DNA of 64,000 nt from Corynebacterium epidermidicanis (GTDB lineage: Bacteria; Actinomycetota; Actinomycetes; Mycobacteriales; Mycobacteriaceae). Below the pieces are notes generated by a model. It searched no databases. It was not told the DNA's origin and was given only the letters and a program-made list of their open reading frames with translations. The translations under genes and the position numbers were made by a program. Location: assembly GCF_001021025.1 (NCBI RefSeq), contig NZ_CP011541.1:124001-188000 (forward strand), read 5' to 3'. Position 1 is the stretch's first letter; each line of letters begins with the position of its first letter. Positions 27,689 to 36,347 of this stretch are shown here, one piece after another.

Positions 27689-28210
27689 TTAGATGCGGAT
27701 GCCGTACTGGGCCAGGAAATCCTTGATGATCTGCTGCACGTTCGGCAGCACGATGGACTGGCCGCCAGGCAGTGCGAACGTGACGGTCGGCAAGCCAGGG
27801 GCAGAAGACACAATCGGAGCTGGGCCCGCAGGGGCTTCTGGGGCAGGGGCCGGAGCTGCACCGGCATCGGCCTGGCCACCATCAGCTGGGGCAGGAGCCG
27901 GTGCTGGCGCAGCGTCACCGCCACCCTTGAGGCCACAGCGATTCGCGGCTTCGTCGACACGCGCGAGGGCGTCGCGGATCTGCGGGCCGCGCGAATCGAC
28001 CATCGCGAGGAGGTTGGCCTTCGCGACCTTATCGTTGTAATCGGCTTCGTTAGTCCAGTACTTGGTGGCTTGCTCGCAGGAAATAGGGCCAGCTGGCAGG
28101 GCCGCGAGAACCTGATCGACCTGGTCCGCATTCGCGACCGCAGGGGCAGCGACGAGGCCGGAGGTGAGGGCGACAGTAGCAAAGGCACGGTGGAAACGCT
28201 TAGAAGTCAT
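27689..28210 (-). CDS. small secreted protein with Pro/Ala-rich linker
   Basis: A 173-residue precursor. The signal peptide ends near AVANA. It is followed by a helical domain of about 75 residues with two Cys (ISCEQAT and NRCGLKGG) that could form one disulfide. An APAPAPAPADGG-type low-complexity stretch follows, then a C-terminal segment (LPNVQQIIKDFLAQYGI) like an amphipathic helix. Pro/Ala linkers of this kind occur in actinobacterial envelope proteins. The frame stays open upstream, but only ATG 28210 yields a signal peptide. I do not recognise the family. Confidence 0.65.
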   Translation of the reverse strand: MTSKRFHRAFATVALTSGLVAAPAVANADQVDQVLAALPAGPISCEQATKYWTNEADYNDKVAKANLLAMVDSRGPQIRDALARVDEAANRCGLKGGGDAAPAPAPAPADGGQADAGAAPAPAPEAPAGPAPIVSSAPGLPTVTFALPGGQSIVLPNVQQIIKDFLAQYGIRI

Positions 28211-28318
28211 GTCGCCCAATATGGCACATCTTTGAGTGGTGCGCCACGAAATCCGGGAACTGACAGGGGATCGTGACTGAAGCGTTGCATAACCTCGGCG
28301 CGCGTACCCGACTCTGGC

Positions 28319-28331
28319 TAGGCTGGCTGCC
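28319..28331 (+). promoter_or_regulatory. leaderless promoter of amn
   Basis: TAGGCT (28319-28324) ends 7 nt before ATG 28332; no ribosome site is visible. Confidence 0.45.
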
Positions 28332-29663
28332 ATGGAGCCCAACCTCGTGCACTGCGAATCTGCCGACAAAGCCGTCGACGAACTCATCCGGCTGTATGAC
28401 GAAGCCATCGCCAAAGCGCTCGACCTGCTCGAACAGGGCACGCCCGAGGGCTACGAGGAAGTGGTCTACCCGCGCCTCGTGATTGATGTCGAGCAGTGGC
28501 GGCCGATTGATCGTACGGAGCCGTTCGCGTACGTCGATAAGGCAGGGCGCTACGCCGCGACCCTCTCGCGCCCGCGTCTGATGCGCACCTACCTCGTCGA
28601 AATGATCGCGCGCCTCACCGCGAACTACCCGTGCACAATCTGGGTCGGCCCCTCCACCGAACAAATCCCGCCCGCCTACATCGACGACGCCCCCACCCTC
28701 GGCCGCGACACCGCCTTCCCGCAGCCCTCGCTCGATGCCGTAGACGACGCAATTATCGACGGCGAATGGGATGCATTCCACGGCGACGAACTGCCACTTT
28801 TTCATTTCACCGCCCAGCGCTTCGACATCGCCTGCAAGCGCATCGAGCACTACACCGGGCTCGAAGTCGAAGGCGTGCAAAAGTTCATCCTCTTCACGAA
28901 CTACGACATGCACATGGCAGAATTCCTTCGCTTTGCTGAGGCAGCGGGTGGACGCTACGTCTCCGTGTCCTCCTCGCCCGCAGGCGTGCAGATGCCACGC
29001 ATCGACTTGTGCACCGCAGCCGGCGACGGCATCACCATGATCAATATCGGCGTCGGCCCATCCAACGCCAAAACCATCACCGACTGCCTCGCGGTCCTGC
29101 GCCCCGAATGCTGGGTCATGATCGGACACTGCGCTGGCCTCGACGGCCGCATGCGCATCGGCGACCTCATCCTCGGCAACGCCTACCAGCGCCGCGACTC
29201 GCTTCTCGACGGGCGCGTCGGCCTCGACGTCCCGATCCCCGCCATCCCCGAGGTACAAATCGCCCTGACCGCCGCCGTCCACGAAATCTACGGCGGCGAC
29301 ATGTCACTCATGCGCACCGGCACCGTCCTGTCCACCGCCGACCGCAACTGGGAATGGCACACCCCACGCGAACTCTGGGAATCCCTCCGCGGATCCACGG
29401 CGATCGCCGTAGACATGGAATCCGCCGCACTCGCCGCCAACGGCTACCGCTACCGCGTCCCCTACGGCACCCTACTTTCCGTCTCTGACCTGCCCCTACA
29501 TGATGTACCGAAACTACCCGCGGGAGCACGCGCGTTTTACTCGTCCTCCAAAGAAGCCCACGTCATGTGCGCAGTGCATGCGGTGGAACAACTCGCGCTC
29601 GACCCAGCCCGGCTGCGCACCCGCAAACTGCGCCGCACCATCGGCGAAGTGCCCTTCCGTTAA
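28332..29663 (+). CDS. amn: AMP nucleosidase
   Basis: A 443-residue enzyme hydrolysing AMP to adenine and ribose-5-phosphate. It has the N-terminal regulatory region (DELIRLYDEAIAKALDLL, YPRLVIDVEQWRPIDRTEPFAYV) and the C-terminal phosphorylase-like domain with GHCAGLDGRMRIGD, TADRNWEW and AVDMESAALAANGYRYRVPYGTLLSVSDLPLH, all typical of Amn. The length is slightly below E. coli's. Its role is adenylate-pool control and purine salvage in the cytoplasm. It stands alone between a divergent secreted-protein gene and a HAD hydrolase gene. Confidence 0.93.
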   Translation: MEPNLVHCESADKAVDELIRLYDEAIAKALDLLEQGTPEGYEEVVYPRLVIDVEQWRPIDRTEPFAYVDKAGRYAATLSRPRLMRTYLVEMIARLTANYPCTIWVGPSTEQIPPAYIDDAPTLGRDTAFPQPSLDAVDDAIIDGEWDAFHGDELPLFHFTAQRFDIACKRIEHYTGLEVEGVQKFILFTNYDMHMAEFLRFAEAAGGRYVSVSSSPAGVQMPRIDLCTAAGDGITMINIGVGPSNAKTITDCLAVLRPECWVMIGHCAGLDGRMRIGDLILGNAYQRRDSLLDGRVGLDVPIPAIPEVQIALTAAVHEIYGGDMSLMRTGTVLSTADRNWEWHTPRELWESLRGSTAIAVDMESAALAANGYRYRVPYGTLLSVSDLPLHDVPKLPAGARAFYSSSKEAHVMCAVHAVEQLALDPARLRTRKLRRTIGEVPFR

Positions 29664-29745
29664 CCCATCCGGGCCTCGAGGACTGCCTTGCTGGCCTGGC
29701 GACAAGTCAGCGGTGAAACCACCGACGGGAGCGCTAACTCGCACC

Positions 29746-29758
29746 TATGCTTAGCCCC
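29746..29758 (+). promoter_or_regulatory. leaderless promoter of the HAD hydrolase gene
   Basis: TATGCT (29746-29751) ends 7 nt before ATG 29759. This decides against the earlier in-frame ATG at 29747, which lies inside the -10 box. Confidence 0.5.
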
Positions 29759-30355
29759 ATGAAGCAAAAACTCAACCTCCTCTTTGACCTCTACGGGGTC
29801 CTGCTGCGCACCCAATCCCCGCAAGCGCTAGCGAACCTAGAGCGCACGATCGGATCCGGCCCAGAAATGTGGGAACCCTACTGGCGCCTGCGCCCCGGCT
29901 ACGACGCCGGCACCCTAAGCGACGAAGCATACTGGGCAGCCATGCAAAAAGAACTCAAACTTGAACCCTTCGACTACGAAGCAGCACGACGCGTCGACTT
30001 CGATGGCTGGCTCGAACCCGATCAAGAAATGATCGATTACGTCCTCGAACTCACACGCGCCGGGCACCGCGTGGGACTGCTCTCCAATATCCCCATCGGG
30101 CTGGGCGAAGCAGTGAAAGCAAAGCACACCTGGCTGAGCGAGTTTGATGCCGTGGCGATGTCCGGGGAGATGGGCGTCGAAAAGCCCAGCGTGCGGGCCT
30201 ACGAGCTGGCGCTAGAGCTGCTTGGCACGCAGGCAGCGCAGACCCACTTCTTCGACGACAACCCTGCCAATGTTGCGGCGGCCGAGCGCGCCGGGCTCAA
30301 GGCGCACCTCTTCAAAGACATCAATGACCTGCGGAAAGTTGTAGACAATGATTAA
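29759..30355 (+). CDS. HAD-superfamily hydrolase (haloacid dehalogenase-like)
   Basis: A 198-residue protein. The nucleophile motif FDLYGVLL has Tyr two residues after the Asp, as in haloacid dehalogenases and epoxide-hydrolase N-domains rather than classic DxD phosphatases. LLSNIPIG is motif II, the Lys of VEKPS is motif III, and FFDDNPANVAAAERAG is motif IV. A small-molecule phosphatase is most likely; the substrate is unknown. Its stop lies inside the next gene (8-bp overlap), so it is co-translated with the gamma-carbonic-anhydrase-like protein. Confidence 0.85.
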   Translation: MKQKLNLLFDLYGVLLRTQSPQALANLERTIGSGPEMWEPYWRLRPGYDAGTLSDEAYWAAMQKELKLEPFDYEAARRVDFDGWLEPDQEMIDYVLELTRAGHRVGLLSNIPIGLGEAVKAKHTWLSEFDAVAMSGEMGVEKPSVRAYELALELLGTQAAQTHFFDDNPANVAAAERAGLKAHLFKDINDLRKVVDND

Positions 30356-30839
30356 AGAATTCAACGGCAAAGCACCCAAAATCCACCCCACGGCGTTCGT
30401 CGCGCCCAACGCCGTCATCATCGGCGATGTCGAGATCGGACCCGACGCCAGCATCTGGTACAATGTGGTGATCCGCGCGGACGTCAACAAGATCACCATC
30501 GGCGCGCGCACCAACATCCAGGACGGCAGCGTCCTCCACGTCGATGCGGACGCACCCTGCACGCTTGGCGACGACGTCACGGTCGGCCACATGGCGCTGG
30601 TCCACGGCGCCATGGTAGGCAACGGCACCCTCGTCGGGATGAAGTCCGCGCTGCTGAGCCGCAGCGTCATTGGGGAAGGATCCCTGATCGCTGCCGGTGC
30701 GATCGTGCTGGAAGGACAAACAATCCCAGAGCGCACGCTTGCCGCGGGGATTCCCGCGAAGGTCAAACGCGACAACGAACGGGAGTTCATCTCCCACGCC
30801 GCGAAGTACGTAGCGCTATCGAAAGAGCACCAAAACTAG
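30348..30839 (+). CDS. gamma-carbonic anhydrase-like hexapeptide-repeat protein
   Basis: A 163-residue left-handed beta-helix protein of the YrdA/PaaY type. Hexapeptide turns run from HPTAFVAPNAVIIGDVEIG to IAAGAIVLEG. The three metal-type histidines are in LHVD and VGHMALVHG. It would bind Zn or Fe as a trimer. Family members are carbonic anhydrases or thioesterase-like enzymes, and activity cannot be read from sequence. It overlaps the HAD gene upstream and the convergent ROK-type gene by 4 bp downstream. Confidence 0.88.
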   Translation: MIKEFNGKAPKIHPTAFVAPNAVIIGDVEIGPDASIWYNVVIRADVNKITIGARTNIQDGSVLHVDADAPCTLGDDVTVGHMALVHGAMVGNGTLVGMKSALLSRSVIGEGSLIAAGAIVLEGQTIPERTLAAGIPAKVKRDNEREFISHAAKYVALSKEHQN

Positions 30840-31807
30840 CGGCTGCTTTTCTCGCTCGCGACGCTGCTCTTGGCGGCACGGTTGCTGGCGCGACTGGCCT
30901 CCCGGGCCAACTTGAGTGGATCTGCCTGCAGCGGACTCATCGCCAACGCAGCGGAAATCGTGCGCAAGGTTTCCAATTCGGGGCGGGTTACCCGAAGCTG
31001 CACCTCAGTACCTAGCTCAGTATTGAGGAGCGAGCGGATGCGGGTGCGTACCTGCGGATCGGAAAAGCCAGTCCCCGAAAACAACACGCTGGAAGGGCGT
31101 GGGCCGTTAATGATGTAACGCAGCCATTCGTCTACCGTGCGGATCTCGGAGGTGGAAATGATGGCGTTTTCGGTAATCCAGGCAGCTGACGTACTGTTTT
31201 CATCAAAAAGCACGAAGACATTAGCCTGGTTCCGATTCTGCTGCACCTCCGCAATAGCGATCGACGCGGCCGCATTCGCAGCGATAGCAGGCACGCTGAA
31301 CTCAAACTCCAAACGATGCTTGATCCAGGACAAATCCGTCCAATGTGGGCTAGCAACGCCGAGGGAAATGCTCCGCAGCGGCATCGGGACCTCACCCTTG
31401 ATGCGGTGAATCGCAGCCATAATGTACTCGAGTACATCGCTGACCGGGTGTTCAGGCGCCGCCTCCGCGACATGCACCTCGCGCAACAGGCGACCCCGGA
31501 AGTCATAACAACCAATAATGCAGTCATCGACATCAACGGCGATGCCGATCAACAGCCCTGGCCAGGTTGTTAATTCCAGCGGAACCACTGGCCGACCAGG
31601 GCGAGTGGTATTGATCAAATCACGACGTTCCTGCAGCAATCCCGCAGTGGTCAGCGCAATGACCGCGCGAGTAATGGTCGGCTGCGAGAGCCCCGTGGCC
31701 GTCACCAGCTCGCCACGGCCGATCCTCGGCGACTGGCGAATATGATAAAGCACCTGAGCAGCCGGGGTAGTCGGCTTCTCAAAAATCTGGTGAAAAGCAG
31801 TTTGCAT
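30836..31807 (-). CDS. ROK-family-type transcriptional regulator
   Basis: A 323-residue protein. Residues 15-60 are a winged helix-turn-helix (GRGELVTATGLSQPTITRAVIALTTAGLLQ), followed by GRPVVPLEL, the link seen in NagC/Mlc-type ROK regulators, and an actin-like sensor domain (IGIAVDVDDCIIGCYDF). The ROK zinc motif (CGxxGCxE) and the kinase signature are not visible, so it probably binds a sugar or another ligand without catalysis. TAAGAT (31821-31816) ends 8 nt before ATG 31807, favouring a leaderless start over one nine codons upstream. The target is unknown. Confidence 0.75.
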   Translation of the reverse strand: MQTAFHQIFEKPTTPAAQVLYHIRQSPRIGRGELVTATGLSQPTITRAVIALTTAGLLQERRDLINTTRPGRPVVPLELTTWPGLLIGIAVDVDDCIIGCYDFRGRLLREVHVAEAAPEHPVSDVLEYIMAAIHRIKGEVPMPLRSISLGVASPHWTDLSWIKHRLEFEFSVPAIAANAAASIAIAEVQQNRNQANVFVLFDENSTSAAWITENAIISTSEIRTVDEWLRYIINGPRPSSVLFSGTGFSDPQVRTRIRSLLNTELGTEVQLRVTRPELETLRTISAALAMSPLQADPLKLAREASRASNRAAKSSVASEKSSR

Positions 31808-32026
31808 GTCCAATAATCTTACCGAACTGTGCATGATTAGCCCCGATTGCTCGCCTCAATACCCGGAGTGTTTTTGACTACGGGAAACAAATGCCAGGGA
31901 AGTTTGCCCACGTCAGCGCCATGGTCCGGCCTAAACTGCGGGATTGCTAAAAGAAAGCTAGCGAGTTCGGGCTGGTCGGGAACAGGGCGTCGATAAGCCC
32001 CGGCTTGGGTTCGCGGCGAAAAGGGC

Positions 32027-32040
32027 TAGACTAGTCCACC
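32027..32040 (+). promoter_or_regulatory. leaderless promoter of the DUF885 gene
   Basis: TAGACT (32027-32032) ends 8 nt before ATG 32041. Confidence 0.55.
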
Positions 32041-33675
32041 ATGACTGTCCAGCCGCGCCAGCCCTCGCTACTCGACGCCACCTGCGACGCCTTCGTGCAT
32101 GACCTCGCAGCGCTGACCCCAACCGACGCCACCGCCTGGGGCATCGAAGGCCACGACCACGAACTTGAAGACTTTTCCCCGGCCTATTGGGACGCGCTCG
32201 CCGACCGTAGCCGCGACATGTTGGCAGATGTCGACGCCTTCGACGACTGCACCGACTGCAACGACGACGAAGACGACTTCGACGACGTAGACCGCACCAC
32301 CGCGCGCGTCCTGCGCGACCGGCTCTGCCTACAGCTGGACCTCCACCACACCAGCGAATACTACGGCCTGCTCAATAACCTGGCCTCGCCAGTGCAGACC
32401 ATCCGCGACACCTTCGCGCAAATGGAACCAGGCACCGACACCCTCCGCGCCCGCATGTCCAAGGTGCCACACGCGCTCGCTGGCTACCGCGAATCACTCG
32501 CCCTGGCCACCGCACAAGGCCGGGTCGCAGCCTTGCGGCAAGTCGAACTCCTCATCACCGAATGTAACCAGCTGGCCGGCGCCCACTCCATGCTGGACAC
32601 CCTCGGCATCGCCGGCACGGAAGTCACCGCCGCCAAGCGCGCGTTCAGCGAGACCGCCAACTGGCTTTCCGAACACCTCGCCCCCAATGCACCGCTTGTC
32701 GACGCCGTCGGCCGCGAACGCTACGAGCGCTTCTCCCACCAGTGGGTAGGAACCCGTGTTGACCTGGACGAAGCTTATGAATGGGGCCTCGACCAGCTCG
32801 GTGAAATCCGAGCCGAACAACAAAAACTCGCCGCCGAGCTCTACGGCACCGGGGTCACCGTCGGCGATGCCATGGGACGCCTCAACGCCGACCCCCGCTA
32901 CACCATCCACGGCACCGATGAGCTGCAGAAATGGATGCAAGAACAAGCCGATCGTGCCGTAAAGGAGCTCGGGGAGAGTGAATTCAACATCCCCGAGCAA
33001 ATCCGCACCATCGAATGCCGCATCGACCCTTCCGGCACCGGAGGTGTGTTCTACACCGCCCCCACCGATGACTTCAGCCGCCCGGGACGCATGTGGTGGT
33101 CTGTTCCCGCAGGTGAAGACACCTTTCATACCTGGCAGGAACTCACCACCGTCTACCACGAAGGAGTGCCTGGGCATCACCTACAGATCGGTGCGGCTCT
33201 GCTCGCGCCACTCAACCTGTGGCGACGCGCAGCCTGCTGGAACTCCGGACATGGCGAAGGCTGGGCCCTCTACGCGGAATCCCTCATGCGCGACCTCGGC
33301 TACCTCGACGACCCCGGCTTCCGCATGGGCTTCCTCGACGCCCAGCGTCTCCGCGCAGCGCGCGTCGTCCTCGACATCGGCGTGCACCTCGGGAAAACCG
33401 TGCCAGACGGTATCTCCACCTGGGACGCCTCCTTCGCCCGCAACTTCCTGCGCGAAAACAGCGCGATGTCCGATACCTCCCTCGACTTCGAGCTCAACCG
33501 CTACCTCGGCTGGCCCGGACAGGCCCCGTCCTACGCGCTTGGTCAGCGGCTCTGGCAAGACTTGCGCAACGAGGCGGTCTCCGCAGGCCAGTCCGTGCAA
33601 GACTTCCATGCGCGCGCGCTGGCGTTGGGATCCATCCCAATGCACATCCTCCGCGAAGAAGTGCTACGCGGCTAA
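32041..33675 (+). CDS. DUF885-family putative metallopeptidase
   Basis: A 544-residue cytoplasmic protein without signal peptide. The family's metal motif is YHEGVPGHHLQ with His373, Glu374 and His379/380, followed by GHGEGWALYAESLM, where a Glu would be the third ligand. Asp-rich segments near residues 75-90 are an insertion. Members are predicted zinc carboxypeptidase-like enzymes; the substrate is unknown. The gene is monocistronic by spacing (206 bp before, 82 bp after). Confidence 0.88.
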   Translation: MTVQPRQPSLLDATCDAFVHDLAALTPTDATAWGIEGHDHELEDFSPAYWDALADRSRDMLADVDAFDDCTDCNDDEDDFDDVDRTTARVLRDRLCLQLDLHHTSEYYGLLNNLASPVQTIRDTFAQMEPGTDTLRARMSKVPHALAGYRESLALATAQGRVAALRQVELLITECNQLAGAHSMLDTLGIAGTEVTAAKRAFSETANWLSEHLAPNAPLVDAVGRERYERFSHQWVGTRVDLDEAYEWGLDQLGEIRAEQQKLAAELYGTGVTVGDAMGRLNADPRYTIHGTDELQKWMQEQADRAVKELGESEFNIPEQIRTIECRIDPSGTGGVFYTAPTDDFSRPGRMWWSVPAGEDTFHTWQELTTVYHEGVPGHHLQIGAALLAPLNLWRRAACWNSGHGEGWALYAESLMRDLGYLDDPGFRMGFLDAQRLRAARVVLDIGVHLGKTVPDGISTWDASFARNFLRENSAMSDTSLDFELNRYLGWPGQAPSYALGQRLWQDLRNEAVSAGQSVQDFHARALALGSIPMHILREEVLRG

Positions 33676-33757
33676 AAGATTGGCGTTTTTATGCCGACCC
33701 CAGCCACCGGAGTAAGCTGAATCGATACATTGACTTAATTCGTTGACTGGGGCGCTC

Positions 33758-34390
33758 ATGGACCTTTTGCGGCAGCTGCTGGACGTCCAGGGCATACTTG
33801 GCGATTTCGGCCTACTCGGCCTAGGGACAATCGTCTTTGCCGAAACTGGATTGCTCGTAGGCTTCTTCCTGCCTGGCGATTCCCTGCTGTTCACCGCAGG
33901 CATGTACTCCGCTGCCGCCGAACCTTTCGCGCCCTTGTGGGCGGTCATGCTGGTGGTATTTGTGACCGCGGTCGTCGGCAACCAACTCGGCTGGTACATC
34001 GGGTACAAAACCGGGCCGATGATCATGCGGAGCAAGTCGGTACAGCGCATGGGCGACGACCGAGTCCACAAAGCTGAGGAGTTCTTTGCCAAACACGGCG
34101 CAAAAGCGGTGCTGCTCGGCCGGTTCGTGCCCTTCGTCCGCACCTTGGTGCCGGTGCTAGCCGGGGTGAGCGAAATGCCACTGAAGGTGTTTAACACCTA
34201 CAACGTCCTGGGCGGAGCAGTGTGGGCCGTGATCGTCCCTGGCGTGGGACATTGGCTAGGCGGGGTCGAGTTCATCCGCGAGCACGTCAACGAAATTTTC
34301 GTAGGCGCAGTGGCACTGGCATTCGTGCCACTGCTAGCCCAGGGGCTGATACGGCGCATTTATCGACGCTCAACGGCGCCGCGTCAATAG
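33758..34390 (+). CDS. DedA-family membrane protein
   Basis: A 210-residue protein of the SNARE-associated/VTT domain family. It has FAETGLLVGFFLPGDSLLF near the N-terminus, a re-entrant loop with GNQLGWYIGYKTG, and FVRTLVPVLAGVSEMP, the conserved Arg-containing loop. Bacterial DedA proteins are undecaprenyl-phosphate or lipid flippases in the inner membrane, and corynebacteria carry several. ATG 33758 follows GGGG; an upstream in-frame TTG is less likely. Its 3' end overlaps the convergent AbrB-like gene by 21 bp. Confidence 0.9.
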   Translation: MDLLRQLLDVQGILGDFGLLGLGTIVFAETGLLVGFFLPGDSLLFTAGMYSAAAEPFAPLWAVMLVVFVTAVVGNQLGWYIGYKTGPMIMRSKSVQRMGDDRVHKAEEFFAKHGAKAVLLGRFVPFVRTLVPVLAGVSEMPLKVFNTYNVLGGAVWAVIVPGVGHWLGGVEFIREHVNEIFVGAVALAFVPLLAQGLIRRIYRRSTAPRQ

Positions 34391-35419
34391 CCGCACGATC
34401 GATGGCAGGTAGCTGGCGACCAACACGATCGAAATTAGGCGGATGACCTGTAGCGCTGCGACAGAAGGGCCGGCGCCGAACTCGTCGGCAAGCGCCAGCA
34501 CCGTTTCCAGGCCACCCGGGGTGGTGCCGAGGTATGCCTCGAAATAAGAGGTGCCCAGCCACAAGTGGAGCGGGACGGCGAACAGTGCGCAGCTAGACAT
34601 CAGTACACCGATGAAAACGAACGTGGCGGGCAACCGCTTGGTGAACATCTTCAGAGCGGTGGTCGAAAGAGCGCCACCAGCAGCCCAACCGATCGAGGCG
34701 AACGCCACCAGCTTCGCCTCCGGCGGCAGCGCGAGGGCGGACGGGTGCGAGAAGAACTGGGCGGCGAGGATCGTCAAGATCATCGGGCCGAGGATCGACG
34801 GCGACGGGATCCGCAGCAACTTGCCGAGCGGTTCGCCCACGATGATGATCGCGATCAACGTGAGATAGCCCTGCCACGAGTGGAAGACGGCTGGGTGCTC
34901 TACCCCGCCTGAGGGGACATCCATCAACGGCACGAGCAGCGGCAAAGAAATCGCCACACACAGCACACGCAGGTACTGAGTGAGGGTGACATAGCGGAAG
35001 TCCGCGCCCACCTCCTGGGCAATGACCGGCATCAACGACGCGCCACCCGGCAACATCGAGGTGATGCCCGTCTCCGGGGAAATCTCCGCCGAAGAGCGGG
35101 CCAAGATAAGGCCACCAGCCAAACCGATGCCAATGGTCAGAGCGGCAACGATCAGACCAGGCACAATAAAATGCAGGAGCTGGTGGGGATCCGCAGCAAT
35201 GATCGGTGCGGCCGCCAAAATAGCGATCATTGAGCGTGCGACATTGCCCACCAACGGATGGACATGCAATTCTTCCTCGGTGTAAATCGCACACCCCGCC
35301 GAGGCGACAATCGCCGCCAAAATCCACGCGGCAGGCACGTGCAACCAACTAAAGAGTGCGCCCAGGATGGCCGTTACTGGCACCACGACCAGCCACCGAA
35401 TAACGGATGTAGACCTCAC
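34370..35419 (-). CDS. AbrB-family (PF05145) integral membrane protein
   Basis: A 349-residue protein with about ten hydrophobic spans in two similar halves. Each half has the family's signature of a Gly/Leu-rich segment followed by TGITSMLPGGASLMPVIAQEVGAD or TTPGGLETVLALADEFGA. The family is named after AbrB/ammonia monooxygenase by old annotation, but it is a membrane protein of unknown transport role. AAGGGG lies 8 nt before GTG 35419, which I prefer over GTG 35428. It is divergent from the TSUP gene with a 67-bp shared promoter region. Confidence 0.82.
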   Translation of the reverse strand: MRSTSVIRWLVVVPVTAILGALFSWLHVPAAWILAAIVASAGCAIYTEEELHVHPLVGNVARSMIAILAAAPIIAADPHQLLHFIVPGLIVAALTIGIGLAGGLILARSSAEISPETGITSMLPGGASLMPVIAQEVGADFRYVTLTQYLRVLCVAISLPLLVPLMDVPSGGVEHPAVFHSWQGYLTLIAIIIVGEPLGKLLRIPSPSILGPMILTILAAQFFSHPSALALPPEAKLVAFASIGWAAGGALSTTALKMFTKRLPATFVFIGVLMSSCALFAVPLHLWLGTSYFEAYLGTTPGGLETVLALADEFGAGPSVAALQVIRLISIVLVASYLPSIVRLLTRRR

Positions 35420-35486
35420 GAAACACACCCCTTAAAGACCTATACTTACTAGTTGGTTAATGAAGAACGACTAAGGAGCATACGCC

Positions 35487-36257
35487 GTGAGTCTCGGAGT
35501 AGGTAGTTCGGCGGTGCTCGTCGGCGGCGCAGCCGTAGCTGGCTGGGTCGACGCCGTCATCGGCGGTGGCGGGCTGATTCTGATCCCGCTGATCATGGCC
35601 GTCATGCCCCAGCTTGCTCCCGCGGTTGCTTTGGCTACGAATAAATTGGCGGCGGTCTCCGGGACGGCCTCGGCGGCCTACACGCTGACGCGCAAGGTGG
35701 ACGTCGATAAGCGTAGGCTGCTGGTCTACGTGCCGGTGGCGATGCTGTGCTCCGGGGTGGGGGCGCTGGCTGCCTCGATGATCGCGAAAGAGGTCATGCG
35801 GCCCATCGTGATCGTATTGATGCTGTTCGCCGGCATTTTCGTGGCGCTCAAGCCCGATTTCGGGGAAGGGGAAAGCCTGGACGCGCCGGCCCGCGTGCGA
35901 AGGATTATCACCGTGGTCTTGGTTGGCTGTATTGCGTTTTACGACGGCATCTTCGGACCCGGCACCGGAATGTTCCTGATCATGGTGTTTACTGGCGTGC
36001 TGTCGCAGAATTTCCTCGCTTCGGCCGCGCTGACCAAGGTGGTGAACACGTCCACCAATGTTGGTGCCTTGGTGGTGTTTATTATTCACGGCCAAATCTG
36101 GTGGCAACTCGGCCTGTTGTTGGCGGTGGCAAATATTGCTGGCGCCCAGCTCGGAGCGAGAACTGTGCTTGGTGGTGGCACGAAACTCATCCGCTATGCG
36201 CTGCTGACGATGGTGGTGGTGATGAGCTGCTACCTCGCCAAGCAGCAATGGGGATGA
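35487..36257 (+). CDS. TSUP-family (TauE/SafE) anion exporter
   Basis: A 256-residue protein with about eight spans and the TSUP repeats: GGGGLILIPLIMAVMP with LATNKLAAVSGTASA in the first half, and DGIFGPGTGMFLIMVF with ASAALTKVVNTSTNVGAL in the second. These carriers move sulfite, sulfoacetate or related organosulfur anions across the plasma membrane. GTG start behind AAGGAG with good spacing. No sulfur gene adjoins, so the substrate is open. Confidence 0.9.
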   Translation: MSLGVGSSAVLVGGAAVAGWVDAVIGGGGLILIPLIMAVMPQLAPAVALATNKLAAVSGTASAAYTLTRKVDVDKRRLLVYVPVAMLCSGVGALAASMIAKEVMRPIVIVLMLFAGIFVALKPDFGEGESLDAPARVRRIITVVLVGCIAFYDGIFGPGTGMFLIMVFTGVLSQNFLASAALTKVVNTSTNVGALVVFIIHGQIWWQLGLLLAVANIAGAQLGARTVLGGGTKLIRYALLTMVVVMSCYLAKQQWG

Positions 36258-36347
36258 GTTCTCATTAGTCACCTCGGCCGGCCCGGCGGTGTGTTATCCG
36301 ACTAAGCTAAATCCGGTCTAAAACCGAACCGGAATGAGCGGAAATTG

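Noticed and set aside
35457..36272. 271-codon minus-strand frame opposite the TSUP gene
   Set aside because: His/Gln/Arg-rich, typical of the antisense frame of a membrane protein; the plus-strand TSUP motifs are clear.
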